Of a DNA stretch of 62,190 nucleotides, positions 17,191 through 25,798 are shown piece after piece. The translations under genes were made by a program, and so were the position numbers. The first letter of the stretch is position 1, and every line of letters begins with the position of its first letter. Source of the DNA: UBA7985 sp965658725 (GTDB lineage Bacteria > Pseudomonadota > Alphaproteobacteria > UBA7985). The stretch spans positions 1-62,190 of the forward strand of contig CBFHUI010000005.1 of assembly GCA_965658725.1 (NCBI GenBank). Direction: 5' to 3'. Under the pieces are notes generated by a model. The model did no database searches and was not told the DNA's origin. It saw nothing but the letters and a program-made list of their open reading frames with translations.

Positions 17191-17658
17191 ATGGCCACGT
17201 CCCTTCTTATAAACGGTCAGCCGTTTGAGAGCCGTTCTCACCCGGAAACGCCACTGCTTTGGGTGCTGCGCGATGAGTTGGGGCTGACGGGTACTAAGTT
17301 TGGCTGCGGGGTCGCTGCCTGTGGCTCTTGCACGGTGCAGGTGGACGGGGAAGCCCAGCGTTCCTGCCAGCTGTCCGTCGGTGCGGTGACTGGGGCGATC
17401 ACAACCATTGAGGGTGCGGCCAAAGATCCTGTGCTGCCAGCGGTGCAGCAGGCTTGGATCGACCATCAGGTCGCCCAGTGCGGCTACTGCCAGGCGGGCC
17501 AGCAGATGCAGGCGGCCAGCTTGCTCCGCGCCAGCCCTGCGCCCACGGACGCCGATATCGATACGGCGATGAACGGCAACGTCTGCCGCTGCGGCACTTA
17601 CCCGCGCATCCGCGCAGCCATCCACAGCGCCGCTGCTGCGCTGGCTGGGGAGGGCTGA
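17191..17658 (+). CDS. (2Fe-2S) subunit of a molybdenum hydroxylase, IorA-like
   Basis: The 155-residue small electron-transfer subunit has the plant-type [2Fe-2S] motif CGVAACGSC with a later Cys, then the second cluster CGYCQAGQQ plus GNVCRCGTY. These are the hallmarks of the xanthine-oxidase family small subunit. The ATG at 17191 follows TTAGGAGCC. It is 4 bp before the large subunit. The absence of an FAD subunit and the secreted-type partner fit isoquinoline 1-oxidoreductase-like (IorAB) enzymes, which pass electrons to cytochromes instead of NAD. Confidence 0.92.
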   Translation: MATSLLINGQPFESRSHPETPLLWVLRDELGLTGTKFGCGVAACGSCTVQVDGEAQRSCQLSVGAVTGAITTIEGAAKDPVLPAVQQAWIDHQVAQCGYCQAGQQMQAASLLRASPAPTDADIDTAMNGNVCRCGTYPRIRAAIHSAAAALAGEG

Positions 17659-17662
17659 GCCG

Positions 17663-19921
17663 ATGGGACGTCTTGCCAAGATCGCGCGCCGGACCTTCAT
17701 GGTCGGCTCCGTTGCTGTTGCCGGCGGGGTTGCCTTTGGCGTTTACAAAATCCTGGAAGCCGCGCCAAACCCGCTGGACTCCACCGAGGAGGAGACGAGC
17801 CTGAACGCCTTTGTCGTCATCACTGATGAAGGGGTTACGCTGATCAGTCCCAAGGCAGAGATGGGGCAAGGGGTGCACACAACGTGGGCGGCGCTTATCG
17901 CTGAGGAACTGGATGTGGATTGGCAGGACATCCGGGTCATCCACGGGCCGCCTGCCAAGGCCTATTACAACTCCGCCCTGTTCGGTATGGCGATGCCGTT
18001 TACCGACTATCGCGTCAACGAGTGGCAGCAGGCTGTCCGCAAGTTCGCCGGGAACGGTGCTAAGCTCCTGAGCCTGCAAATGACCGGCGGCTCGACCTCC
18101 ATGCGCGATGGCTTTGAGCGCATGCGGATCGCCGGAGCGACAGCGCGGGAAGTGCTAAAGCGCGCCGCTGCCGAACGCTGGGGGGTCAAGGCCGATACAC
18201 TGATCACGCACGCAGGTGCCGTCTTCGCGCCCGATGGCCAGAGCCTGAGCTATGCCGCGCTGGCCAAAGACGCCGCCGCCATCAACCCGCCACGCGTCAC
18301 GCTGCGGGATCCTTCGACCTGGACTTTGCTGGGCAAGACCTTGCCGCGGCTGGATATGGAGGAGAAAGTCCGCGGCACCGCGACCTTTGGCATCGATGTT
18401 CAGTTAGAGGGGATGAAGTTCGCGTCCGTGCGCATGAACCCGCGCCGGCAAGGCATGCGCCGCTTTGACCCGACTGCCGCGCTGAGCCTTCCCGGCGTTG
18501 AGCGCGTGGTTGATATCGGTGAAGGCGTCGCCGTCATCGCTGAGAACACGTGGGCGGCCATGCAGGCGGTGGAAGCGGTCGATATCGACTGGGAAGCCGC
18601 CATCTATCCGCCGACGACCGAGGGACTGTTCGCGGAGATCGAAGCCGCTTTCGGTCAAGAACCCAACACCGAGGGCCGCAACGACGGCAACGTCGAGGAC
18701 GACATCGAGGGCACTGAACTCACCGCCCGCTACAGCGTCCCGTTTCTGGCCCACGCGACCATGGAGCCAATGAACGCAACCGCCTTGTACAGCGACGGCG
18801 CGCTTTCGGTCTGGTGCGGGAACCAATCGCCGACGGCGATCCAAAGCGCCTGCGCCGAGGAAGCTGGACTGGAGCTTGAGGCCGTCACGGTAACAACCAC
18901 ACTCATGGGCGGAGGCTTTGGCCGGCGCGGGGAGGCCGACGTCGCCGTCCTCGCCAGCCGCATCGCCCGCAAGCAGCCCGGTGTACCAATCAAACTCACG
19001 TGGTCCCGTGAAGAAGACATCCGCCGGGACGTGTTTCGCCCAGCCGCTCTGGCGCGGATGCGCGGGATGGTCAATGAGGGCAAGGCTGCAGCGGTGGACG
19101 TGTCCTTTGCCGCCGCGTCGGTCGTCAAGCAAGCCATGGCCCGCCCGGCACTGGCACCTTTCACCCGCGAGCAGGCCGCGCTCACCGGCAGCGACCCGGA
19201 AGGCCTTTCCGGCGCCCATGATCAGCCCTACGCCATCCCCCACTATCGGGTGCGCGGGCACATCGTCTCGACGGCTTTGCCGATCGGTTACTGGCGCGCC
19301 GTTGGTGCGTCTTTTGGCGGGTTCTTCTTTGACAGCTTTATCGACGAAATGGCCCACGCCGCCGGTGCAGACCCACTCGCTTTCCGCATCGACATGGCCC
19401 GGCAGGAGCACGCGCCGAGCGCGACCGTGCTCGAAACCGTGGGGGAAATGGCCCAGTGGTCACAGCCCCGGCCCGCGAACCGTGCGCTGGGGGTGGGCTT
19501 TACCTACTCCTTCGGCTGCCCGGTCACTCAAGTGGTCGAGGTCGAGCAGAACCCGGAAACGGGCGTCATTGGCCTGCGAAAGGTCTGGATCGCGGCTGAT
19601 GTCGGTATCGCACTCGATCCGGGCAACATTGAAACCCAGTTGATCGGCGGCAGCCTGTTCGGCCTGTCGGCTGCGGTCATGGGCGAGATCACTTTCCGCG
19701 ATGGGGAAGTCGAGCAGTCAAACTTCTACGACTACGACGTCCTGCGCATGGGCGCGGCTCCGGCCTTTGAGGTCAAGGTGCTGGAGAACGCAACCTATCT
19801 GGGTGGGGTAGGGGAGATCGGCACGCCGCCTGCGGCACCAGCGCTCGGCAACGCCCTGTTCGCGCTAACCGGTCAGCGGCTGCGCGACTTGCCGTTCAAC
19901 CGTGCTTTCGACTTCGCCTAA
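17663..19921 (+). CDS. Molybdopterin subunit of a two-subunit molybdenum hydroxylase, IorB-like
   Basis: The 752-residue catalytic subunit probably hydroxylates an N-heterocycle or oxidises an aldehyde. The start (KIARRTFMVGSVAVAGG) is a twin-arginine-type signal or anchor with only one clear RR pair. The central TTLMGGGFGRRGEADVAVLA region binds the cofactor. GGVGEIGTPPAAPALGNAL near the end holds the catalytic Glu expected in this family. The sequence suits a periplasmic enzyme with a c-type cytochrome acceptor, but no cytochrome gene adjoins it. Isoquinoline oxidation is named from family resemblance only. Confidence 0.9.
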   Translation: MGRLAKIARRTFMVGSVAVAGGVAFGVYKILEAAPNPLDSTEEETSLNAFVVITDEGVTLISPKAEMGQGVHTTWAALIAEELDVDWQDIRVIHGPPAKAYYNSALFGMAMPFTDYRVNEWQQAVRKFAGNGAKLLSLQMTGGSTSMRDGFERMRIAGATAREVLKRAAAERWGVKADTLITHAGAVFAPDGQSLSYAALAKDAAAINPPRVTLRDPSTWTLLGKTLPRLDMEEKVRGTATFGIDVQLEGMKFASVRMNPRRQGMRRFDPTAALSLPGVERVVDIGEGVAVIAENTWAAMQAVEAVDIDWEAAIYPPTTEGLFAEIEAAFGQEPNTEGRNDGNVEDDIEGTELTARYSVPFLAHATMEPMNATALYSDGALSVWCGNQSPTAIQSACAEEAGLELEAVTVTTTLMGGGFGRRGEADVAVLASRIARKQPGVPIKLTWSREEDIRRDVFRPAALARMRGMVNEGKAAAVDVSFAAASVVKQAMARPALAPFTREQAALTGSDPEGLSGAHDQPYAIPHYRVRGHIVSTALPIGYWRAVGASFGGFFFDSFIDEMAHAAGADPLAFRIDMARQEHAPSATVLETVGEMAQWSQPRPANRALGVGFTYSFGCPVTQVVEVEQNPETGVIGLRKVWIAADVGIALDPGNIETQLIGGSLFGLSAAVMGEITFRDGEVEQSNFYDYDVLRMGAAPAFEVKVLENATYLGGVGEIGTPPAAPALGNALFALTGQRLRDLPFNRAFDFA

Positions 19922-20262
19922 CCGCCTGCTCGCTGCTGAGCCGCCCGGCGCAGTTGCAGGGCCAGATAGCGCGACATGGCGCGGACTTGGGCGAGGTTCC
20001 CGCCCATGAACCGCAGGTCGCGCTGCGCGGTGGGCTTCCCCATGTTGCGCAGCTCACCGTCCCACGGCCCCGGATCGCCGGGAACGCCCGAGCCGTAGCC
20101 CCAGCAGGGGCCAACCGCCTGCGCCGTTTCCATGTCCACAAGCGCTTCACCAATGAGCCGCCCAAGGGCCTGCCAGCTTGGGAGCGAGTGAAGCATCCGG
20201 ACGAAGTTGGCGCTTTTGCCCTGCAACGGGCGCTCAATCCCGTGGGCGGCCCGACGGGGCAA
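19918..20262 (-). CDS. Hypothetical protein, 114 aa
   Basis: This minus-strand frame reads like a real, soluble, partly helical protein (WQALGRLIGEALVDMETAQ, then MGGNLAQVRAMSRYLALQ). Its stop codon overlaps the stop of the iorB-like gene, a compact convergent arrangement. I do not recognise the family and see no strong ribosome-binding site. ATG starts at 20262 and, inside the frame, at 20199 are both possible. It could be a chance frame in GC-rich DNA. Confidence 0.4.
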   Translation of the reverse strand: MPRRAAHGIERPLQGKSANFVRMLHSLPSWQALGRLIGEALVDMETAQAVGPCWGYGSGVPGDPGPWDGELRNMGKPTAQRDLRFMGGNLAQVRAMSRYLALQLRRAAQQRAGG

Positions 20263-20340
20263 ATGTTCTCCCTCGCGCGGCGTCCGCTGTGACGGAACGC
20301 GCGGCCAAGAAGGTTACAGGGTAGACAAATTTTCTAGGGC

Positions 20341-20357
20341 GATAATAATAAATTATC
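20341..20357. promoter_or_regulatory. Inverted repeat in an AT-rich upstream region (possible operator)
   Basis: GATAAT and ATTATC form a 6-bp inverted repeat around AATAA. It lies about 140 bp before the small gene at 20498, inside a 235-bp AT-rich gap (20263-20497) that holds no gene and probably carries that gene's promoter. The repeat is short and could be chance in AT-rich sequence. Confidence 0.3.
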
Positions 20358-20497
20358 ATAAAGCAGACGATTACCTATAATTGAGGGGCCCTTCATCAGT
20401 AAATAATGCGTAAATAGTATCGTCACATAATCAGTGATATTCTCTCGTCAGTAATGTGCCATGCAAATCAAAAGATAAATTACACGAGGACGAGTTT

Positions 20498-20902
20498 ATG
20501 CTTGGAGAACACGTAGGGTCCATGACAGGGGCCACGTCGAACAAGGCTGTACAAGCTGTTGGTGGCATGCCTGCCATGGAAACCAGCGGCACCGGACAGG
20601 GCATGCTGGCAGGGCAGGAAGTGCAGTTCATGGCGACTTATTCCGCCGTGATGCAGCCCGATGGCTCCTTCTATGGCGAGTGCCCGAATTCAGGGATCAT
20701 CATGTCTGCCACTGGCGCGGCAACCTTCCGCGCGACGGGTGCCGGCAACCCGACCCCAGACGGTGGGTTCAAGTTCCGCGGTGTGGTTTATTTTCAGAGC
20801 CAGGACGCAAACCTGTCCAAGCTCAACGGCAAGGCCTGCGCCTATGCTTGGGACGTAGACCCTGCAGGAACCGCATCGTGGGAAATCCACGAGATTACCT
20901 GA
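20498..20902 (+). CDS. Hypothetical protein, possible small beta-barrel
   Basis: The 134-residue product has many short strands and few charged residues. The second half, with FRATGAGNP, FKFRGVVYFQSQ and NLSKLNGKACAYAWDVD, resembles conserved small barrel-like proteins of unknown function that I associate with allene-oxide-cyclase-like folds. The ATG at 20498 has AGGA 8 nt before it, better than the upstream start at 20456. No signal peptide is visible. A terminator follows. It is convergent with the ThDP enzyme. Confidence 0.7.
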   Translation: MLGEHVGSMTGATSNKAVQAVGGMPAMETSGTGQGMLAGQEVQFMATYSAVMQPDGSFYGECPNSGIIMSATGAATFRATGAGNPTPDGGFKFRGVVYFQSQDANLSKLNGKACAYAWDVDPAGTASWEIHEIT

Positions 20903-20940
20903 TCTGACCCGGCGCTCGTGCGCCTGATCCAAGATTGGCG

Positions 20941-20979
20941 AAGAGGGCCAGTTCCGTTCGGGGCTGGCCTCTTTTTTTT
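20941..20979 (+). terminator. Intrinsic terminator after the small barrel-like gene
   Basis: AAGAGGGCCAGTTCC pairs with GGGGCTGGCCTCTT (one bulged G) around GTTC, and a run of Ts follows. It lies in the gap between two convergent stop codons. Confidence 0.85.
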
Positions 20980-20994
20980 GTAAATGGGCGACGG

Positions 20995-22716
20995 TCAGTA
21001 TGCGTCGGAGACCTCAACGCGGACTTCAATCACCGCCTGCCGCCCCTCATCCCTCATGGCCCGCAGGGCCCGGCGCAGTGCGGCGGGCATATCCTTGCCG
21101 TGTTCGACCCGCTCGGTATGCGCGCGACTGGCCTCCGCTACTTTGAGAAAGTCCGGCATGGGCTCCAGTGAGGTCAGCGGCATCTGATTGGCCTTGGCTG
21201 CCGCGCCATCGGGATAGGCGTTGACCACCGAGCGGCGCACCGCATTCCACTGGCCGTTGTTCTTGATGATCGTCAGCGTTGGCAGGCCGAGCGCCTCGCT
21301 GATCTGGTGACAAGCCGTTGGGTTGGCGAAGATGTACGTACCGTCTCCGACCACGGCGACGACGGTTTTCTCTGGTCGCGCCAGCTTGGCCCCCAGCGCC
21401 GCAGGCATGCCCCAGCCCAACCCACCGGAATGCGGATTTACGAAAAACTGATTGGGGCCGGTGAGCGCCATTGCGCCGGGGAGGGCCCCCAGTTCGCTGA
21501 ATACGGCAGCGTCGGCCCCCTCCAGCGCCTCGGACAGGCACAGGCTTAACCACTCGGTGCTAACAGGCGCGCCATTTCCGGCCCATGCGCGCTCCCGCGT
21601 TCGGTCGCGCCAGTCGATGTTGGCCTGCTTCAGCGCCTGCAACCGTTCCTCTTGTGTCGTGCCGAAGGGCTCATCCGCCATTTCCTGAGTCAATGCTTTG
21701 ATAAAGGCCGCTGGTTCGCTGGCTATGGCCAAATCAGTGCGATAGCCGCGCACCGGCATTCGCAGGAAGTGCGGGTCGGGGCCAATGTGGATCAGGGTCG
21801 CGTGCTCTGGTGGGCGCTGGGTCGCTTCGATCCACGGGATGTCGCAGTCCAGCGCCAGCACCACGTCCGCCTCAGCCAGTGCTGAACCAGCCGAGTAGCC
21901 GATGAAGGTCGGATGCTCGGAGGGCATGACGTTGCGGACAGGGAAGGGCTCCGCCACTGCAATGCCGTGGCGCAGGGTGAACCGCTGCAGCGCTTCAGAT
22001 AAGGCTCCCTCGGGGTCGCTGCGTTGGACCAGGATCAGCGGTGCTTCTGCTTTCTGTAAGCGCTCAGCCACCGCTTGCACGTGGCTGGGGTCGGGAAAGG
22101 CGCTGCTGGCTGAAGGGCGCGGGGAGGGGGAAGGGAAGCGACTGGGCGGAAAAGTCTCTGCCAACGCTTCGCGGGGTAGGCTGAGGTAGACTGGGCCTTG
22201 GGGCGCAGACGTCGCCGCCGCCAGCGCGCGGGCAACCAAGGGCTCGGCCTGCTCGGGGTAGCGCATTTCGTAGTGATATTTGACCACGTCTTTGACCAGC
22301 GAGGACTGGTCGAACATTTCCTGCCCATATTGGATCGGCGTCATCCGAGATCCGCGCCGCCCGCTCTCCGTGATGGGGGTTCTGCCGGACATGACCAAGA
22401 CGGGAACGTTGTCGCTGCTCGCGTTGATCACACCCATAACAGCATTCGCCAGGCCGACGTTGACGTGCACCATGACGGCTTGCGGCGTGCCGGTCATCAG
22501 AAAGTAGCCGTGCGCCATGCCGACAGTGGCGGTTTCATGGGGAATGGTCAGCGGCACACAAATCTCTTCAAGCGGGATTTTTGCAAGTTCTTCGATGATG
22601 GTTGGAAAATCGGTTCCGGCGTTGGCGAAGAGGAAATCGACGCCGTGAAACTTCAACCCGCGCAGCAAGGCTTCAGCACCCGTAACACCCTCATTTAACG
22701 CAGTTTTATCCGCCAT
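20995..22716 (-). CDS. Thiamine-diphosphate-dependent enzyme (acetolactate synthase / benzoylformate decarboxylase-like)
   Basis: The 573-residue protein has the three ThDP-enzyme domains. The activating Glu61 is in TIPHETATVGMAHGYF, the middle domain is Rossmann-like, and the Mg/ThDP motif starts GDGTYIFANP and ends in IIKNN. Family members decarboxylate 2-keto acids or make or cleave carbon-carbon bonds; this one does not look like the housekeeping IlvB. It is divergent from the TAXI-TRAP operon across 156 bp and may be controlled together with it. Its place in the pathway, possibly aldehyde formation ahead of the aldehyde dehydrogenase at 27.6 kb, is inference. Confidence 0.88.
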   Translation of the reverse strand: MADKTALNEGVTGAEALLRGLKFHGVDFLFANAGTDFPTIIEELAKIPLEEICVPLTIPHETATVGMAHGYFLMTGTPQAVMVHVNVGLANAVMGVINASSDNVPVLVMSGRTPITESGRRGSRMTPIQYGQEMFDQSSLVKDVVKYHYEMRYPEQAEPLVARALAAATSAPQGPVYLSLPREALAETFPPSRFPSPSPRPSASSAFPDPSHVQAVAERLQKAEAPLILVQRSDPEGALSEALQRFTLRHGIAVAEPFPVRNVMPSEHPTFIGYSAGSALAEADVVLALDCDIPWIEATQRPPEHATLIHIGPDPHFLRMPVRGYRTDLAIASEPAAFIKALTQEMADEPFGTTQEERLQALKQANIDWRDRTRERAWAGNGAPVSTEWLSLCLSEALEGADAAVFSELGALPGAMALTGPNQFFVNPHSGGLGWGMPAALGAKLARPEKTVVAVVGDGTYIFANPTACHQISEALGLPTLTIIKNNGQWNAVRRSVVNAYPDGAAAKANQMPLTSLEPMPDFLKVAEASRAHTERVEHGKDMPAALRRALRAMRDEGRQAVIEVRVEVSDAY

Positions 22717-22820
22717 AATGATTCCTGTTCTCTAGGCGTTTTCTGCTTGGATTATCTGCCTTCTCCACAGCTAAAGCCGAGCAATATTGCATTTCCATTT
22801 GCTTAGCGTATCATCATTTG

Positions 22821-22835
22821 TCTCGATATACGAGA
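22821..22835. promoter_or_regulatory. Palindromic operator candidate for the TAXI-TRAP/IclR operon
   Basis: TCTCG-ATATA-CGAGA is a perfect inverted repeat 38 bp before the TAXI start codon, in the shared region with the divergent ThDP gene. A GGCCAACGTGGCCAAC direct repeat follows at 22841. The position suits repression or activation by the IclR regulator encoded in the operon, which is inference. Confidence 0.5.
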
Positions 22836-22872
22836 ATTTGGCCAACGTGGCCAACATAGGGAGGAAATCAAA

Positions 22873-23829
22873 ATGAGAAAGCTTTTCTCGACGCTTGCCC
22901 TGGGCCTGTCCTTGGGTGTCGGGCTGACGGCGGGTAGCGCTTCAGCACAGTCGGTAGGGATTGCGACTTCGAACCCCGGTTCGCTGTTCCACAACATCGG
23001 CACCGCGGTCGCAAACGCTGCGAACAACAGCGGGCTGAACACCACGATCCAGCCTGCAACCAGTCCAAACCAGTTCATTCCATTCCTTGATTCCGGTGGG
23101 ATCGAGTTTGGGGTCGCGAACCTTCAGGAAGTGAACTACGCGATCTCCGGCGAAGCATGGTGGAACGGTAATCAGTACCCCAACATTCGCGTCGTCGGCA
23201 TGCTGATGCCGCTGGTCGAAGCCATCTTTGTCCGTGAAGACAGCGGTATCATGAAAGTGTCTGACTTGCGGGGTCAGCGGATGACTGACGGCTACACCGC
23301 TCAGAACACCATCCTGCCCCAGCTCTCCGCCTTCTACGCAACCGCTGGCATGACCCGCGATGACATCGAAAAGGTCTCGGTGGCGTCTGTTGTTGCTGGT
23401 GCCAACGCCTTTATCGCGGGCGACACGGTGGGCTTTATCTTCGCACACGGTGCGGGCAAGGTCCGTGAAGCCGATGCGGCTGTTGGTGGCCTGCGGGCTT
23501 TGACGGTTGAAGACGACAGCGCCGAAGCGCTGGCAGCGGCGCGCGAGCATTGGCCAACTGCGTTCTTCAAGCCCATGAAAGCCGGCTCTATGCCGGGCAT
23601 TATCGAGGACGGCGTCTACATTGCTTTCCCGCAGGTGGTCTTCACCCACGCGGGCGTCTCGGACGACGTGGTCTACGCTATGGCTAAGGCCATGTACGAG
23701 GGTAAGGAAGACATGGTCGCAACCTTCCGCCCCTTCGGTGCGTTCAACCCGAACGACATGCGCGGTGATCCCGGTATTGCAGAGTTCCACCCTGGCGCTC
23801 TGAAGTTCTTCGCCGACAATGGCCTCTAA
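22873..23829 (+). CDS. TAXI-family TRAP transporter substrate-binding protein
   Basis: The 318-residue periplasmic binding protein has a signal peptide (cleavage near SASA-Q, residue 25) followed by the TAXI-type start of the mature domain, GIATSNPGSLFHNIGTAVA. Regions GQRMTDGYTAQNT and IIEDGVYIAFPQVVFTHAGV fit the family. GGGAGGAAATC precedes the ATG. It overlaps the permease gene by 11 bp. TAXI proteins mostly bind carboxylic acids or amino acids; the ligand here is probably an aromatic acid judging from downstream genes. Confidence 0.93.
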   Translation: MRKLFSTLALGLSLGVGLTAGSASAQSVGIATSNPGSLFHNIGTAVANAANNSGLNTTIQPATSPNQFIPFLDSGGIEFGVANLQEVNYAISGEAWWNGNQYPNIRVVGMLMPLVEAIFVREDSGIMKVSDLRGQRMTDGYTAQNTILPQLSAFYATAGMTRDDIEKVSVASVVAGANAFIAGDTVGFIFAHGAGKVREADAAVGGLRALTVEDDSAEALAAAREHWPTAFFKPMKAGSMPGIIEDGVYIAFPQVVFTHAGVSDDVVYAMAKAMYEGKEDMVATFRPFGAFNPNDMRGDPGIAEFHPGALKFFADNGL

Positions 23830-25798
23830 TCCGGGCCATGACCCCAAGCCGGGTCAACAACCCATCAGGGGAGGGGCCATTCGCGGCCTCTCCTTTAATT
23901 TCTGGCGTCCCGTGGCGGATGGCCTGGCGGTGCTGCTTATTCTGGTGGCTGTCGCTTTCGCGCTGAATGTACCGCGCTGGTTTGGCGTCAGTTTCTACCC
24001 TCAGCAATTCTTTGCCGTCATCCTGGGACTAACTCTGCCCACGGCGTTCCTGACCATGCCCATGCGGCGCAAGCCCGAGCGGACGACTGTGCCGTGGTAT
24101 GACGTTGCGCTGGCCTTGATTGGAATGGTGACGGTCTTCCATATCGCTCTGAATTACCCTGATCTGGTGCTCAAGATCTTCAGCCGACCGATCGAAGTCT
24201 GGCTGCCCGGTCTGATCGTCACGGCCCTCACCCTCGAAGCGCTCCGACGGGCGACCGGGTGGGTGCTGGTGATCATCATCGTTTCGTTTTTGCTCTATGC
24301 CCTGTTCGGTGATGTCTTCCCCGGCCGCTTGCAGGCGCGGGCGCAGAACTGGCAGTTGCTAGCGGGTTACATGGCCTTTGACTCCAACGGGATTCTCGGC
24401 CTGCCCATGACTGTCGCCGCGACCGTTGTGATTGCGTTTATCCTGTTTGGAACCTTGCTCGCCACCACGGGTGGGACGCGGTTCTTTACCGACGCGGCTA
24501 TTCTCTCCATGGGCCGCTTTCGGGGCGGGTCGATGAAAATTGCCGTCATGGCCTCGGGCCTGTTCGGTTCGATCTCAGGCTCTGCGGTCGCCAACGTGGT
24601 GGGTACAGGCGTCATCACCATCCCGATGATCAAGAAAGACGGCTACCCCGCCCATAAAGCCGGTGCGATTGAGGCCGTATCCTCCACCGGTGGGCAGCTG
24701 ATGCCGCCGGTTATGGGCGCTTCAGCCTTCCTGATGGCCGAGTTCCTCGCCGTACCCTATTCCACCATCGTTGTCGCCGCACTGGTCCCAGCAATCCTCT
24801 ACTATATCGCGCTGTTCATTCAGGCCGATCTGGACGCTGCGCGCATGGGGATCAAGGCGATCCCGAAAGAGGCGCTGCCGTCATCCAAAGGCGTACTTCT
24901 TGGCCTGCACTTCGTTATTGGCTTCGGTGTGCTGATCTATGCGCTGTTTATCGGACGGGAGCAGCCGGGCAAGGCTGCACTCATGGGCGCAGCGTCGCTG
25001 ATTCTGACGTCCGTCGTCCTCGGCTATCAAGGCCAGCGTCCGGGGCTGGGCGCCCTCTTTGGTTCGTTGTCGAAAACTGGACATGCCGTTGTTGAAATCA
25101 TCTTGATTTCAGCCGCATCCGGGCTGGTGATCGGTGTGCTGAACCTAACCGGACTAAGCTTCAACCTGACCTATCTGCTTGTGCAAATCGGCGGTGGTTC
25201 GGCGATCCTGCTGCTGGGCCTATCCGCGATTGTGTGCATCATTCTCGGGATGGGCCTGCCGACGTTGGGGGTCTACGTCCTACTGGCAGCTTTAGTAGCA
25301 CCGGCACTGATCAACGTCGGCATCGAGCCAGTCGCCGCGCATCTCTATGTCCTCTACTTCGGTATGATGTCGATGATCACCCCGCCGATTGCGCTCGCCG
25401 CCTTCGCCGCCGCGTCCATCGCCCGTGCCTCACCCATGGCGACCGGGTGGGCGGCGATGAAGTTCGGATGGTCGGCCTATGTCATCCCCTTGCTGTTCGT
25501 ATTCTCACCCACGCTTATCCTGATTGGTAAGCCCAGTGAGATTATTGTTGCGATTTTGACGGCTGTCATGGGCGTTTGGCTCATTTCAGCGGCACTGGCC
25601 GGATACTTCGTTGCGCGCCTGTCTTTGATTTCTCGTCTGCTTTTTGGTCTGATTGGCCTGACTGCCCTTATCCCTGCGGGGACGTTTCCGGGTGCAGTCT
25701 GGACAGATCTTGGTGGCGTCGGGGGTGGGGTGATCCTCATGGGGATCGAAATCCTGCGTGCGCGCGGCCGAGACAGGCAAGGCACGGAGGTCACATGA
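23819..25798 (+). CDS. TRAP transporter fused permease (DctQM type)
   Basis: The 659-residue membrane protein fuses the small four-helix (Q) and the large (M) TRAP subunits, as usual for TAXI systems. About 16 or more hydrophobic segments are visible, with the M-domain signatures GSISGSAVANVVGTG and LGMGLPTLGVYVLLAAL. It uses an ion gradient to import the substrate delivered by the upstream binding protein. Its start overlaps the TAXI gene and its stop overlaps the IclR start (ATGA), so the operon is translationally coupled. Confidence 0.94.
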   Translation: MASNPGHDPKPGQQPIRGGAIRGLSFNFWRPVADGLAVLLILVAVAFALNVPRWFGVSFYPQQFFAVILGLTLPTAFLTMPMRRKPERTTVPWYDVALALIGMVTVFHIALNYPDLVLKIFSRPIEVWLPGLIVTALTLEALRRATGWVLVIIIVSFLLYALFGDVFPGRLQARAQNWQLLAGYMAFDSNGILGLPMTVAATVVIAFILFGTLLATTGGTRFFTDAAILSMGRFRGGSMKIAVMASGLFGSISGSAVANVVGTGVITIPMIKKDGYPAHKAGAIEAVSSTGGQLMPPVMGASAFLMAEFLAVPYSTIVVAALVPAILYYIALFIQADLDAARMGIKAIPKEALPSSKGVLLGLHFVIGFGVLIYALFIGREQPGKAALMGAASLILTSVVLGYQGQRPGLGALFGSLSKTGHAVVEIILISAASGLVIGVLNLTGLSFNLTYLLVQIGGGSAILLLGLSAIVCIILGMGLPTLGVYVLLAALVAPALINVGIEPVAAHLYVLYFGMMSMITPPIALAAFAAASIARASPMATGWAAMKFGWSAYVIPLLFVFSPTLILIGKPSEIIVAILTAVMGVWLISAALAGYFVARLSLISRLLFGLIGLTALIPAGTFPGAVWTDLGGVGGGVILMGIEILRARGRDRQGTEVT

